NCBI GenBank assembly: GCA_934434905.1
Contig: CAKSAI010000040.1
Span: 1-15,891, forward strand
Direction of reading: 5' to 3'
DNA from: an uncultured Lachnospiraceae bacterium
GTDB taxonomy: Bacteria > Bacillota > Clostridia > Lachnospirales > Lachnospiraceae
Length of the DNA stretch: 15,891 nt
Part shown: in pieces, positions 1-7,893 of the stretch
How the letters are laid out: each line of letters begins with the position of its first letter
How positions within the stretch are numbered: the stretch's first letter is position 1
Translations under genes and position numbers: made by a program
The notes under the pieces: generated by a model
What the model was told of the DNA's origin: nothing
Databases searched by the model: none
What the model saw: only the letters and a program-made list of their open reading frames with translations

Positions 1-1367
1 CTACCACCTCCATGCAGACGGAAGATATTGAAATGGTAGAGAAGGCGGCAAATGAGATCATTTATCCGCAAACGGGATGTATGCTGGATTTTCACTTTTA
101 TGACCGTGCCACCTATACAGAGAAGATGCGTGTTATGCTCACCACCGGGGAGAAGGTGGATATTGTGTTCCTCTCCGGGAGCGGTTCCTTCGGCAGCAAA
201 GCCTATCTGGATATTTCCGGCATGCTGGAGGAATATGCGCCGGACATTCTTGAAAAAGTAGATGATATCGCATGGCAGGCGGTCACTGTGGATGGCGCGA
301 TCCGTGCGATTCCGGGACAGAATTCCTGGTCACGGACCTGGGGATGGGCGTTGAAGAAGGATCTTGTTGAGAAGTACAACTTTGATTATCAAAACGTGCA
401 TTCCCTGGAGGATCTGGAACCCTTCCTGGAGGCAGTTAAGAATGGAGAATCCGGGATCACACCGATCCTGATGACGAAGACGGGAATGCTGTCTGCACCC
501 GGCCAGCAGACCTGGTGCAATCAGATCGCAGGATGTATCGTATATGATACGAATGCCGGAAAGTTTGTGCGTCAGCTGGTGGATAATGAAGAAACGATTT
601 CCAGATATAAGCTGATGTGGAAGTGGTATCAGAAGGGCTATATCGCCAAGGATGCACTGGCACTTGATTCTTATCAGTCCGAAGCGAAGACAGGAAAGTA
701 CGCTGTCTTAAACAACATCGGCAGTTACGATGCGACCGGCGTGAAATCAACCAATTATTATGGATTTGAGACGGTGGAGATCTTTACCGGACTGACTAAG
801 AATATCGATGCTTCCGGTGTTGCGGTAGTTTCCAATGCGATCGCCTCCACCTGTCCCCATCCGGAGAAAGCTCTGGAGGTATTGAACCTGGTATGGAAGG
901 ATCCAAACCTCTCAAATCTGCTTGCATACGGAATTGAAGGAGAGCACTATGTGGTGAATGAAGAGCGCAGCGCAGAGATTGGCTCACGGTCGATCATTCC
1001 TGACAGCGGGAGTGACATCACCTACATGGTTGCGCATAACTGGCTTGGACCGCTCTGGGATCAATGGGATTCCACCTGGAATTCTCTGGAAGCCCTGGAA
1101 GAATTAAAAGGGATCAATGAGATGGTGAAGGCACAGGGAACGCTGCCGGAGTGCTTTGGATTTACCTTTGACAGCAAAGGCTTTGAGACACAGGTGGCAA
1201 GCGTTGCGGCGGTGATGAGTGCCTCTAAGATCGTATTGGAGACAGGGAGCTCCCCGGATGTCGATGCATACCTCAAGGAGGTAAATCAGAGATTGACAAA
1301 GGCCGGTATCGATATTTTGCTGGAGGAAGTGAACCGACAGTATGAGGAGTGGCTCAAAACGAAGTAA
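1..1367 (+). CDS. ABC transporter sugar-binding protein, DUF3502 type (5' partial)
   Basis: This is the extracellular substrate-binding component of a CUT1-class ABC importer, presumably for an oligosaccharide. The frame is already open at the window edge (codons for T-T-S precede the first ATG at 12), so that ATG is internal. The signal peptide, lipobox and perhaps 50-100 residues are missing. The 451 residues from that ATG read as a family 1 solute-binding protein, with early text like EMVEKAANEII and a tryptophan-rich middle. The C-terminal ~70 residues (FGFTFDSKGFETQVASV, then ETG, then NQRLTKAGIDILLEEVNRQ) match the DUF3502 tail found in Clostridia and Bacillus binding proteins that pair with LplB/YtcP permeases. 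Both permease genes follow directly. The substrate cannot be read from the sequence; the downstream alpha-galactosidase suggests galactosides. Confidence 0.93.
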   Translation, partial: TTSMQTEDIEMVEKAANEIIYPQTGCMLDFHFYDRATYTEKMRVMLTTGEKVDIVFLSGSGSFGSKAYLDISGMLEEYAPDILEKVDDIAWQAVTVDGAIRAIPGQNSWSRTWGWALKKDLVEKYNFDYQNVHSLEDLEPFLEAVKNGESGITPILMTKTGMLSAPGQQTWCNQIAGCIVYDTNAGKFVRQLVDNEETISRYKLMWKWYQKGYIAKDALALDSYQSEAKTGKYAVLNNIGSYDATGVKSTNYYGFETVEIFTGLTKNIDASGVAVVSNAIASTCPHPEKALEVLNLVWKDPNLSNLLAYGIEGEHYVVNEERSAEIGSRSIIPDSGSDITYMVAHNWLGPLWDQWDSTWNSLEALEELKGINEMVKAQGTLPECFGFTFDSKGFETQVASVAAVMSASKIVLETGSSPDVDAYLKEVNQRLTKAGIDILLEEVNRQYEEWLKTK

Positions 1368-1372
1368 ATACG

Positions 1373-1388
1373 CCGCAGCTTTCTGCGG
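1373..1388 (+). promoter_or_regulatory. Intercistronic hairpin between binding-protein and permease genes
   Basis: CCGCAG-CTTT-CTGCGG forms a perfect 6-bp GC-rich stem with a 4-nt loop, starting 5 nt after the binding-protein stop codon and ending 24 nt before the next start. No T-run follows, so it is not a canonical terminator. Hairpins in this position in sugar ABC operons (malE-malF is the classic case) protect the upstream message and help make binding protein in excess of permease. That role is inferred here. Confidence 0.5.
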
Positions 1389-1412
1389 GAACAGAAGAAG
1401 GAAAGAATCAGG

Positions 1413-2357
1413 ATGAAAGTGAGAAACAGGAACCTTGCGGGGAAGAAGAAAAGCCGGATACAGGAATTTAAGAAAAACCTTCCCCTGACGATACTTGCAC
1501 TTCCGGCAATGCTGTTGATATTTGTTTTTAAATACATTCCAATGTATGGACTGATCCTGCCGTTTAAGGATTTTGATTATGCTACAGGGCTGCTGAAGAG
1601 TCCATGGTGCGGATTTAAGAATTTTGAATACTTATTTACCAATGATGATGTGCTGCGGGCAACCAGAAATACGGTTCTGTATAACCTGGTGTTTATCGTA
1701 GCCGGAATGATCGTAGCGCTTGCAGTGGCACTGATGCTTTTTGAAATGTCGAAACGGGTGGTAAAGGTTACCCAGACATTGCTGCTGCTCCCGTTCTTCA
1801 TTTCATATATTGTGGTGTCGTATGCGGTCAATGGTATGCTGGATATGAACAACGGCCTTCTGAACAATCTGCTGCAGGCACTTGGAAAGGAGCCCATCTT
1901 ATGGTACAACGAGCCCCGTTACTGGCCGGTCATTATCGTGCTGGTTGCCATCTGGAAGGGTATGGGCTATGCCGGACTTGTTTATTATGCAGCGCTGATG
2001 GGAACGAATATGGAGCTGTATGATGCTGCAAAGGTGGACGGAGCCAGTAAATGGAAGCAGATGTGGCATGTCTCGCTGCCGTCTCTTCGCCCGATGATCA
2101 GCATTATGCTGATCCTGGATTTCGGCAAGATATTAAGCACCGATTTCGGACTGTTTTACAATGTGCCGATGAATTCGCCGCTGTTATATGAGACCACAGA
2201 TGTCTTGAGTACATATACATACCGGGCGCTGATGAGCATCGGAAATATCGGGATGTCATCGGCAACCAGCTTCTATACCTCCGTGGTCGGTCTGTTTTTG
2301 GTGTTGCTCTGTAACTGGATCGTAAGAAAAGTTTCAGAAGAAAATGCGTTGTTTTAG
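1413..2357 (+). CDS. ABC sugar transporter permease (LplB/UgpA type)
   Basis: First of two membrane subunits of the importer (MalF/UgpA position, BPD_transp_1 family), 314 residues, the usual length. About six hydrophobic segments can be seen, near residues 26-50, 91-111, 123-142, 172-197, 229-245 and 287-307. The cytoplasmic EAA loop that contacts the ATPase is clear: DAAKVDGAS from residue 204. The basic N-terminus (MKVRNRNLAGKKKSR) is typical of the LplB subgroup. The ATG at 1413 has an AAGGAAAG-like ribosome binding site upstream. The gene lies 45 bp after the binding-protein gene and 14 bp before the second permease, which fits an obligate heterodimer. Confidence 0.95.
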   Translation: MKVRNRNLAGKKKSRIQEFKKNLPLTILALPAMLLIFVFKYIPMYGLILPFKDFDYATGLLKSPWCGFKNFEYLFTNDDVLRATRNTVLYNLVFIVAGMIVALAVALMLFEMSKRVVKVTQTLLLLPFFISYIVVSYAVNGMLDMNNGLLNNLLQALGKEPILWYNEPRYWPVIIVLVAIWKGMGYAGLVYYAALMGTNMELYDAAKVDGASKWKQMWHVSLPSLRPMISIMLILDFGKILSTDFGLFYNVPMNSPLLYETTDVLSTYTYRALMSIGNIGMSSATSFYTSVVGLFLVLLCNWIVRKVSEENALF

Positions 2358-2371
2358 GGAAGGGCGGTATT

Positions 2372-3301
2372 ATGTTAAGAAAAGAGAGAAACATAAGACA
2401 TGGAAGCGTGAGATCCTTATCGGATAAGGCAGTTCACTATATTATGCTGGTGATCCTTTGTCTGTTGAGTTTTTGCTGTTTATATCCGTTTCTGCTCATA
2501 CTGAGCAGCTCCTTTCAGCCCCAGGAGGTTATCTTAAATGATGGATACCGGGTGTTTGCAAAGGAATATACATTGGAAACCTACAAGATGATATTTACAG
2601 ATCCAAGCAAGCTTTTGGATTCCTACATCGTGACCATCGGCACCACGGCTGCGACGGTTGTTCTGGGAGTGACGGTGACTTCCGCATATGGGTATGTGTT
2701 GTCCAGAAAGGATTACAAGTACCGGAGATTTCTGGCAGTTTATGCGTTTTTCACCACGCTGTTCGGAGGAGGACTGCCGGCAACTTATATATTGATCACC
2801 AGATGGCTCCATATGAAGGACAGCATATGGGTGTTGATCCTGCCGCTATGCTGCGGAGCAGGACATATTATCATGTTCAAGGCGTTTTTCTCCAGTATTT
2901 CCACGGAAATAATCGAGAGCGCCAAGCTGGACGGGGCATCGGAAATGAGGATATTTTCTTCCATCATTGTGCCGATGTCAAAGCCCGCGATAGCAACCAT
3001 AAGTGTCATGCTGACGCTGGGAACGTGGAACGAGTATTTCAGCTGCATGCTGTACACGGAAAACGAGAAGCTGCATAAGCTCCAGTATCTGTTGATGAAG
3101 CTCTTAAATAACATCGAATTTATGAACAGTCCTGAGTATATGCAGTATGTAGGAGCCGGAGGGCTTGGCACATTGGATATCCCCACGTACGGAGCAAGAA
3201 TGGCAATGTGCGTGCTGGCTGCCGGGCCTATTGTGCTGATATTCCCGTTTTTTCAGAAATATTTTGTAAAAGGAATCAACATCGGAGGAATCAAAGGATA
3301 G
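2372..3301 (+). CDS. ABC sugar transporter permease (YtcP/UgpE type)
   Basis: Second membrane subunit (MalG/UgpE position), 309 residues. The first hydrophobic helix (residues ~25-48, MLVILCLLSFCCLYPFLLIL) is followed by SSSFQPQEVILNDGYRVF, typical of YtcP-like permeases. The EAA loop is ESAKLDGAS from residue 182. The C-terminus ends in FFQKYFVKGINIGGIKG, a hallmark ending of this subfamily. The start ATG at 2372 follows a GGGAAGGG ribosome binding site. No ATP-binding subunit gene occurs in the window, so the transporter likely uses an ATPase encoded elsewhere, as known for MsmX/MsmK-type systems. Confidence 0.95.
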   Translation: MLRKERNIRHGSVRSLSDKAVHYIMLVILCLLSFCCLYPFLLILSSSFQPQEVILNDGYRVFAKEYTLETYKMIFTDPSKLLDSYIVTIGTTAATVVLGVTVTSAYGYVLSRKDYKYRRFLAVYAFFTTLFGGGLPATYILITRWLHMKDSIWVLILPLCCGAGHIIMFKAFFSSISTEIIESAKLDGASEMRIFSSIIVPMSKPAIATISVMLTLGTWNEYFSCMLYTENEKLHKLQYLLMKLLNNIEFMNSPEYMQYVGAGGLGTLDIPTYGARMAMCVLAAGPIVLIFPFFQKYFVKGINIGGIKG

Positions 3302-3316
3302 TTCCGGGAGAGGTTT

Positions 3317-5038
3317 ATGAAAATACGAAGCGTAAAATCCATGTTGTTGATCTTTATGATCGTCGTAATAAGCGCCAATGTAGTCATTAATTATGTGTTC
3401 CTCTCCAGCTTGCAGAGGATTCATGAAAAAATGATATACGAGGAATGTTACCGGGCATCCGGCAATATCCGAAATGAATTTGAGCAGACCATCGAGACGC
3501 TCCACATGTTTGCGGGACGGATTTATCTGAAGCTGTTTCAGCTTGATTATTTCCAGTACGGGGATGAGAAAGCATGGCTGGAGGATCAAAGGGCGGTGCA
3601 GGAATGTGTGGATCTTCTGAACCAGTTTATGAACGAACAGATGCACATTCTGGTTATTGATCAGGGAACCGATACGATGGTGAACTATTCCAGAATATTG
3701 TCGGGGCAGCAGCTTGATGTTCTGAAGGAAGCGTATGAGAGCATGAAGGCCGATATGGTGGGCGATTACGAATGTTACCGGATCATAGATATGGATCAGA
3801 CGTTTTGGATATTAGAGCTGCGAAGCTTTTTTAAGCCGGATTATGATGCAGTAATAAATGAGAAATGTGGCTGTATCATGACCATGACAATGGTGAATAA
3901 GCAGGAGCTCTATGAGAAGTATGATCTGCCAGGTGGCCTTGATGTTTTTATTTCCGACAGCGGGGTTAATCGTATGGAAATCCCGGAAGAAATTGGGGAA
4001 GACAAGATTACGGAGGACAAGGATTTCGAGGGAGCGGTCGTTACCAGGAATATAGAGACGGTCAGTTCGAACTATGTGCTAAGGTGCAGGCTTAAGAACC
4101 TGGGGGACGTATCACGGTTTGAAGATATCCGAATGATGATATGGATACAGCTATGCGTGAATATTTTATTTACGATCCTGGGGATGTACGCGCTCGTGCG
4201 GTATATTGCAAATCCACTGCATGTGATCGTCAGGCACATGAAGTCCATTGACTTCGAGAGTAAGCAGCAGATGACGGAGCATTTTGTGTGCAGCGAGATC
4301 AATGTGGTCGCCGGACAGTTTAACCAGCTCATCGACCGACTGTATGAGCAGAGCAGAACGGCCTTCTATACCCAGCAAAGGCTGTATGAGATGGAGCTGT
4401 GCGAAAAGGAGCGGAACATGAAGGCGCTGCAGAGTCAGATCAATCCGCATTTTATCTACAATATGCTGGAAAATATCCGGGTACTGGCGGAAGCAGGAAG
4501 GAATGAAGATGTCGCAAGAGTGACCGTATGTATGGCGGATTTTCTCCGGTATTCCTTATATGTCAATGGTTTTGTGACGCTGGAGGATGAACTGAAGGTT
4601 TCAGAATCCTATCTTGAGATTATGAAAATATGCTACGACAATATGTTCCGGGTAGAGTACAGCGTGGAGGAGCAGTTAAGGGGAAACGAGGTTCCGAAGA
4701 TGATCCTTCAGCCGTTGATCGGCAATGTATTTAAGCATGGATTTACGTTTGAGCACAGTGATAATGTGATACGGATGGAGGTTGGGAGCGAAGACGGGCA
4801 GATCTTCATCCGTGTATTTGATAACGGAGCCGGAATTGAGCCTAAGGAGCTTGCCAGGCTGAATAAGGAGCTGGCGAAGGATGCGCTGCTGGAGGGCGAT
4901 AAAGGATTTGGCCTGTATAGCATTAACCGTCGCTTAAAGACCATATATGGAGAAAAAGCGGGAGTTTCGGTGGAAAGCGTTGAAAACGCTTATACAAAAG
5001 TTACGATCCGTTTTCCGAAGAAAAGGGAAGGAGTATGA
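3317..5038 (+). CDS. Sensor histidine kinase, YesM type
   Basis: Membrane sensor kinase of 573 residues that would phosphorylate the adjacent response regulator. A first membrane segment lies at residues ~9-29. An extracellular sensing region of about 240 residues follows, then a second membrane segment at ~273-297 and a HAMP-like linker at ~295-345. The His_kinase (PF06580-type) motif LQSQINPHFIYNMLENIR carries the phospho-accepting His378. The ATPase domain shows N470 (N box, GNVFKHGF), DNGAG at 502-506 and GFGLYSI from 530. This is the lytS/YesM architecture that in Firmicutes usually stands next to sugar ABC transporters. The gene starts 15 bp after the permease and overlaps the regulator by 4 nt. 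The extracellular ligand is unknown. Confidence 0.95.
   Translation: MKIRSVKSMLLIFMIVVISANVVINYVFLSSLQRIHEKMIYEECYRASGNIRNEFEQTIETLHMFAGRIYLKLFQLDYFQYGDEKAWLEDQRAVQECVDLLNQFMNEQMHILVIDQGTDTMVNYSRILSGQQLDVLKEAYESMKADMVGDYECYRIIDMDQTFWILELRSFFKPDYDAVINEKCGCIMTMTMVNKQELYEKYDLPGGLDVFISDSGVNRMEIPEEIGEDKITEDKDFEGAVVTRNIETVSSNYVLRCRLKNLGDVSRFEDIRMMIWIQLCVNILFTILGMYALVRYIANPLHVIVRHMKSIDFESKQQMTEHFVCSEINVVAGQFNQLIDRLYEQSRTAFYTQQRLYEMELCEKERNMKALQSQINPHFIYNMLENIRVLAEAGRNEDVARVTVCMADFLRYSLYVNGFVTLEDELKVSESYLEIMKICYDNMFRVEYSVEEQLRGNEVPKMILQPLIGNVFKHGFTFEHSDNVIRMEVGSEDGQIFIRVFDNGAGIEPKELARLNKELAKDALLEGDKGFGLYSINRRLKTIYGEKAGVSVESVENAYTKVTIRFPKKREGV
4975..4994 (+). promoter_or_regulatory. Inverted repeat with a cre-like (CcpA) sequence, inside the kinase gene
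   Basis: Positions 4975-4991 are a perfect inverted repeat, AAGCGTT-GAA-AACGCTT. Positions 4981-4994 read TGAAAACGCTTATA, which by eye matches the catabolite-responsive element consensus TGWAARCGYTWNCW at 13 of 14 positions. It lies in coding sequence about 40 nt before the regulator start. It could be a CcpA roadblock site or simply codon choice (V-E-S-V-E-N-A-Y). There is no independent support. Confidence 0.25.
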
Positions 5039-5799
5039 ATGTCTTGTATACGGTGATTTTAGTAGATGACCAGCCATTGTGCTTGAAGGGAATGGAAAGT
5101 GGGTTTGACTGGAAAAAATACGGATTTGAGGTCGCATATAAAACAACCAGTCCGAAGGTCGCGCTGGAAATGATCCGCGAATTGGATCCTGATGTGGTCT
5201 GCACGGATATGCGGATGCCTTGTATATCCGGGATGGAGCTGATCAAAGCGGCCAAAGCCATGAATGCCAAGGCGAAGTTTATCATCGTCAGCGGATATGA
5301 GGACTTCGAGAAGGCCTGTGAGGCGATCCAGTACAATGTGTTCCGCTACTGCTTAAAGCCCATCAATAAGCGGAGCACAGAAAGTATATTGGCGGAACTG
5401 AAAGCAGCGTTGGATAGCCGGAATCAACGGCCGGAGCAGCCGGAGAGAGCAGCAGAAGCGTGTCCGGCCAATGATGTCCATAATCATAAGTTCCGCAAGA
5501 TGCTCCTGTATATGGAGCAGCATTATATGGATGCTCTGAGCCTGGATGAACTGGCGAAGAAATTCGAGATCAATGCCAGCTTTGCCAGCCGGCTTTTTTC
5601 CCAATATTTTGAAATGGGATATTCGCAGTACCTGACTACCCTGAGACTGAAAAATGCAACGGATCTCTTAAAGAACACCAAGATACCCATCGAGGAGGTG
5701 TCCTATGTGGTGGGCTTTAACGATCCTGCTTATTTCAGCAGAACCTTCAAGAAGTACTATGGTGAAACGCCTTATGCATATCGCTGCAGAGAGAGTTAG
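5035..5799 (+). CDS. Response regulator, YesN type (receiver + AraC HTH)
   Basis: Transcription factor partner of the upstream kinase, 254 residues. The receiver domain (residues ~5-120) has the acidic pair D11/D12, phospho-acceptor D58 (VVCTDMRMP), S86 and K108 (YCLKPI). The C-terminal ~100 residues are an AraC-family double helix-turn-helix, including LSLDELAKKFEINASFASR and EEVSYVVGFNDPAYFSRTF, which ends in the usual FKKYYGETPYAYR. The ATG overlaps the kinase stop as ATGA, so the two are translationally coupled. The strongest purine run (GGAAGGAG) abuts this ATG. Either the AAGGG a little upstream is used, or a TTG at 5044 is the start. It probably activates this operon from a promoter upstream of the window. 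Confidence 0.95.
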   Translation: MNVLYTVILVDDQPLCLKGMESGFDWKKYGFEVAYKTTSPKVALEMIRELDPDVVCTDMRMPCISGMELIKAAKAMNAKAKFIIVSGYEDFEKACEAIQYNVFRYCLKPINKRSTESILAELKAALDSRNQRPEQPERAAEACPANDVHNHKFRKMLLYMEQHYMDALSLDELAKKFEINASFASRLFSQYFEMGYSQYLTTLRLKNATDLLKNTKIPIEEVSYVVGFNDPAYFSRTFKKYYGETPYAYRCRES

Positions 5800-5823
5800 C
5801 CGGGATGGGGAGAATATCGAAAG

Positions 5824-7893
5824 ATGAGAGAAATTGTACTTGCAAATGCCTATTATGAGTACGCGATGTACGTTACAGAGGAGGGATTCCTGTGTCACAA
5901 TTATTTCCTGCCAAGGGACTGGGCGGATAAGCCGGACGGCCACTGCCCCAGGAAGGAGCGATATCCGGGCGAAGCTGTTGTTGCTGTTGATTTTGAGGGG
6001 AGACTTGACTGCAATGTAGGAAACCGGCAGTTGGCTTACCGAACCTCGTACGAACTGCTGTTTGAGGACTATTCCGTCCTGGGAGAGCAGAATATGATAC
6101 GCCTGTATCATCCAAAGAGCCGGTTGGAGGTGCAGTTGATCTTTTCTGTATATGAGGATTCACCCGTCCTGTACCGCTATACGAGAGTTGTCAATCGCGG
6201 AAAAACGGAAAGGGTACTGAACCATGTAAACAGCTTTTTCCTGGGGAATTTCCCGTACTTCGGGGATGCAAGGGATCTTGTCCTGCACACCTACCATTCG
6301 GCATGGTCCATGGAGGGTGAGGAGCGGGCAATGACCTTCCCGGAACTGGATCTTTGTGAGAACTCCCGCAGCGCTTATACGGTGGAGAATAACAGTTCCT
6401 TTTCCACAAACTGTTATTTCCCGTGCTTTGTGATGGAAGAGAAGGGGGCCTCACTGTACTGGGGCGCACAGCTTCACAGCAGCAGTCAGTGGCGGATGGA
6501 GGTTGGAACGGGGGATCTGACAAACCCAAAGTGGTTTTATATGCAGGGCGGCATGGTGGACTTTGCTAATTCCGGGTGGTATAAGAAGCTGGCACCGGGG
6601 GAAGCTTATGAGACACCGGGCGCATCGCTGACCGTGGCATCCGGGAAGATCGATCAGTTATACAATCAGTTTCACACGTACCAACGCAATATCCTGATGC
6701 GCCAAAAGGACGATCCCTTGCTTACGGTATTTAATGACTGGCAGGCTATGGCGGGTGACAGCTCAGAGGAACGCATTATCGCACAGCTTTCTGATCTGCA
6801 GAAGATAGGAGTTGAGGCCTATGTGACGGATGCGGGCTGGTATACCGATCCGGGCCAGGACTGGGCGGAATATGTGGGACGCTGGGAGGACAGCCGGGTG
6901 CGGTTCCCGGGTGGCTTATCCGCAGTCAGTAAGGCAATCGCAGAGAAGGGGATGATCCCCGGTATCTGGTGCGAGATCGAGATGGCGGGACCACACAGCC
7001 CGGTCTACGATGAGGAGGATATGTTTCTTACGATCCATGGGAGATGTATCGAGCATTACGGACGACGTTTTCTTGATTTTTCCAAGGAGAAGGTCCGCAC
7101 CTATGCCTCTGGTGTGTTTGATTACCTGTACCGGAGTGGCTTTCGTTATATTAAGATCGACTATAATGCGGACTGTGCGCCGGGGTGCGACGGGCCGGAC
7201 AGTATTGCGGAGAATCTGAATCGGAAGAGACGGGCATACGGCACATGGCTTTGGGACATCCGGGAAAAGTATCCGGATCTGATGATCGAGCACTGTGCAT
7301 CCGGCGGCATGAAGCTGGATTATGAGAATCTGGCGCGGGCGTCGCTTGCATCCATCACGGATCAGGAAAACCATATACACACCGGCACCATTCTCTGCAA
7401 TGTCTCGAAGCTGGTACATCCTGCGCAGTGTGGGAACTGGAGCAGGATCGCAGGTGATTTTGACAGAAAAACGGCAGAATTCGTTCTGACGAATTCCATG
7501 ATGGGGCGGATGTGCTTAAGCGCTGTGCTTACAGAGTGTAATACAGAAGTGCTTGATGCGATGAAAGCAGCCGTAGATTTCTATAAGGAATATCGTTTTG
7601 TGATAGAGGATCCATGGATCCATTATCATACACTGCCGGGGCTTATCACGGATGAGCAGAACCTGAAGGTGATGGAATACGATACAAAGGATGGCAGGTA
7701 TGCATTGATCTATATCAGTGCCCACGATTATCCGGGGAGTTATACCTTTACCCCTTATATACGGCAGGCTGGGATTGTGGATTGTTATCCTGACATGGAA
7801 GGAATCACAAGGAACGGGGACAGGATCCGTATCTGTCTTACAAAAAATGAATTATATGGGAGGATCTTGGTGCTATGCAAGAGAGAGATGTAA
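5824..7893 (+). CDS. Alpha-galactosidase, GH36 family
   Basis: Glycoside hydrolase predicted to release terminal alpha-galactose from oligosaccharides. It has 689 residues, slightly shorter than the ~720-750 usual for bacterial GH36. The N-terminal beta-sandwich covers ~1-290, the (beta/alpha)8 barrel ~295-600, and a beta C-terminal domain follows. Visible landmarks are TVFNDWQAM at the barrel start, YVTDAGWYTD (D336), IPGIWCEIEM (E384, E386), YIKIDYN with presumed nucleophile D446, EHCASGGMKLDYE, and SITDQENH with presumed acid/base D513. The catalytic motifs deviate from the textbook KWDMN and SDNTD forms, so specificity should be treated with care. There is no signal peptide, so it acts in the cytoplasm on imported sugars. 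The gene starts 24 bp after the regulator gene with GGGGAGA upstream, and its 3' end overlaps the next gene by 19 nt. Confidence 0.88.
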   Translation: MREIVLANAYYEYAMYVTEEGFLCHNYFLPRDWADKPDGHCPRKERYPGEAVVAVDFEGRLDCNVGNRQLAYRTSYELLFEDYSVLGEQNMIRLYHPKSRLEVQLIFSVYEDSPVLYRYTRVVNRGKTERVLNHVNSFFLGNFPYFGDARDLVLHTYHSAWSMEGEERAMTFPELDLCENSRSAYTVENNSSFSTNCYFPCFVMEEKGASLYWGAQLHSSSQWRMEVGTGDLTNPKWFYMQGGMVDFANSGWYKKLAPGEAYETPGASLTVASGKIDQLYNQFHTYQRNILMRQKDDPLLTVFNDWQAMAGDSSEERIIAQLSDLQKIGVEAYVTDAGWYTDPGQDWAEYVGRWEDSRVRFPGGLSAVSKAIAEKGMIPGIWCEIEMAGPHSPVYDEEDMFLTIHGRCIEHYGRRFLDFSKEKVRTYASGVFDYLYRSGFRYIKIDYNADCAPGCDGPDSIAENLNRKRRAYGTWLWDIREKYPDLMIEHCASGGMKLDYENLARASLASITDQENHIHTGTILCNVSKLVHPAQCGNWSRIAGDFDRKTAEFVLTNSMMGRMCLSAVLTECNTEVLDAMKAAVDFYKEYRFVIEDPWIHYHTLPGLITDEQNLKVMEYDTKDGRYALIYISAHDYPGSYTFTPYIRQAGIVDCYPDMEGITRNGDRIRICLTKNELYGRILVLCKREM
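7858..7863 (+). promoter_or_regulatory. Ribosome binding site inside the GH36 gene
   Basis: GGGAGG lies 11 nt before the ATG at 7875, within the last codons of the alpha-galactosidase gene. It supports the overlapping start of the isomerase gene. Confidence 0.6.

Noticed and set aside
7608..7621. Perfect 14-bp palindrome GGATCCATGGATCC in the GH36 gene
   Set aside because: It encodes ordinary residues (EDPWIH) in mid-gene with no partner site or promoter context; most likely chance.
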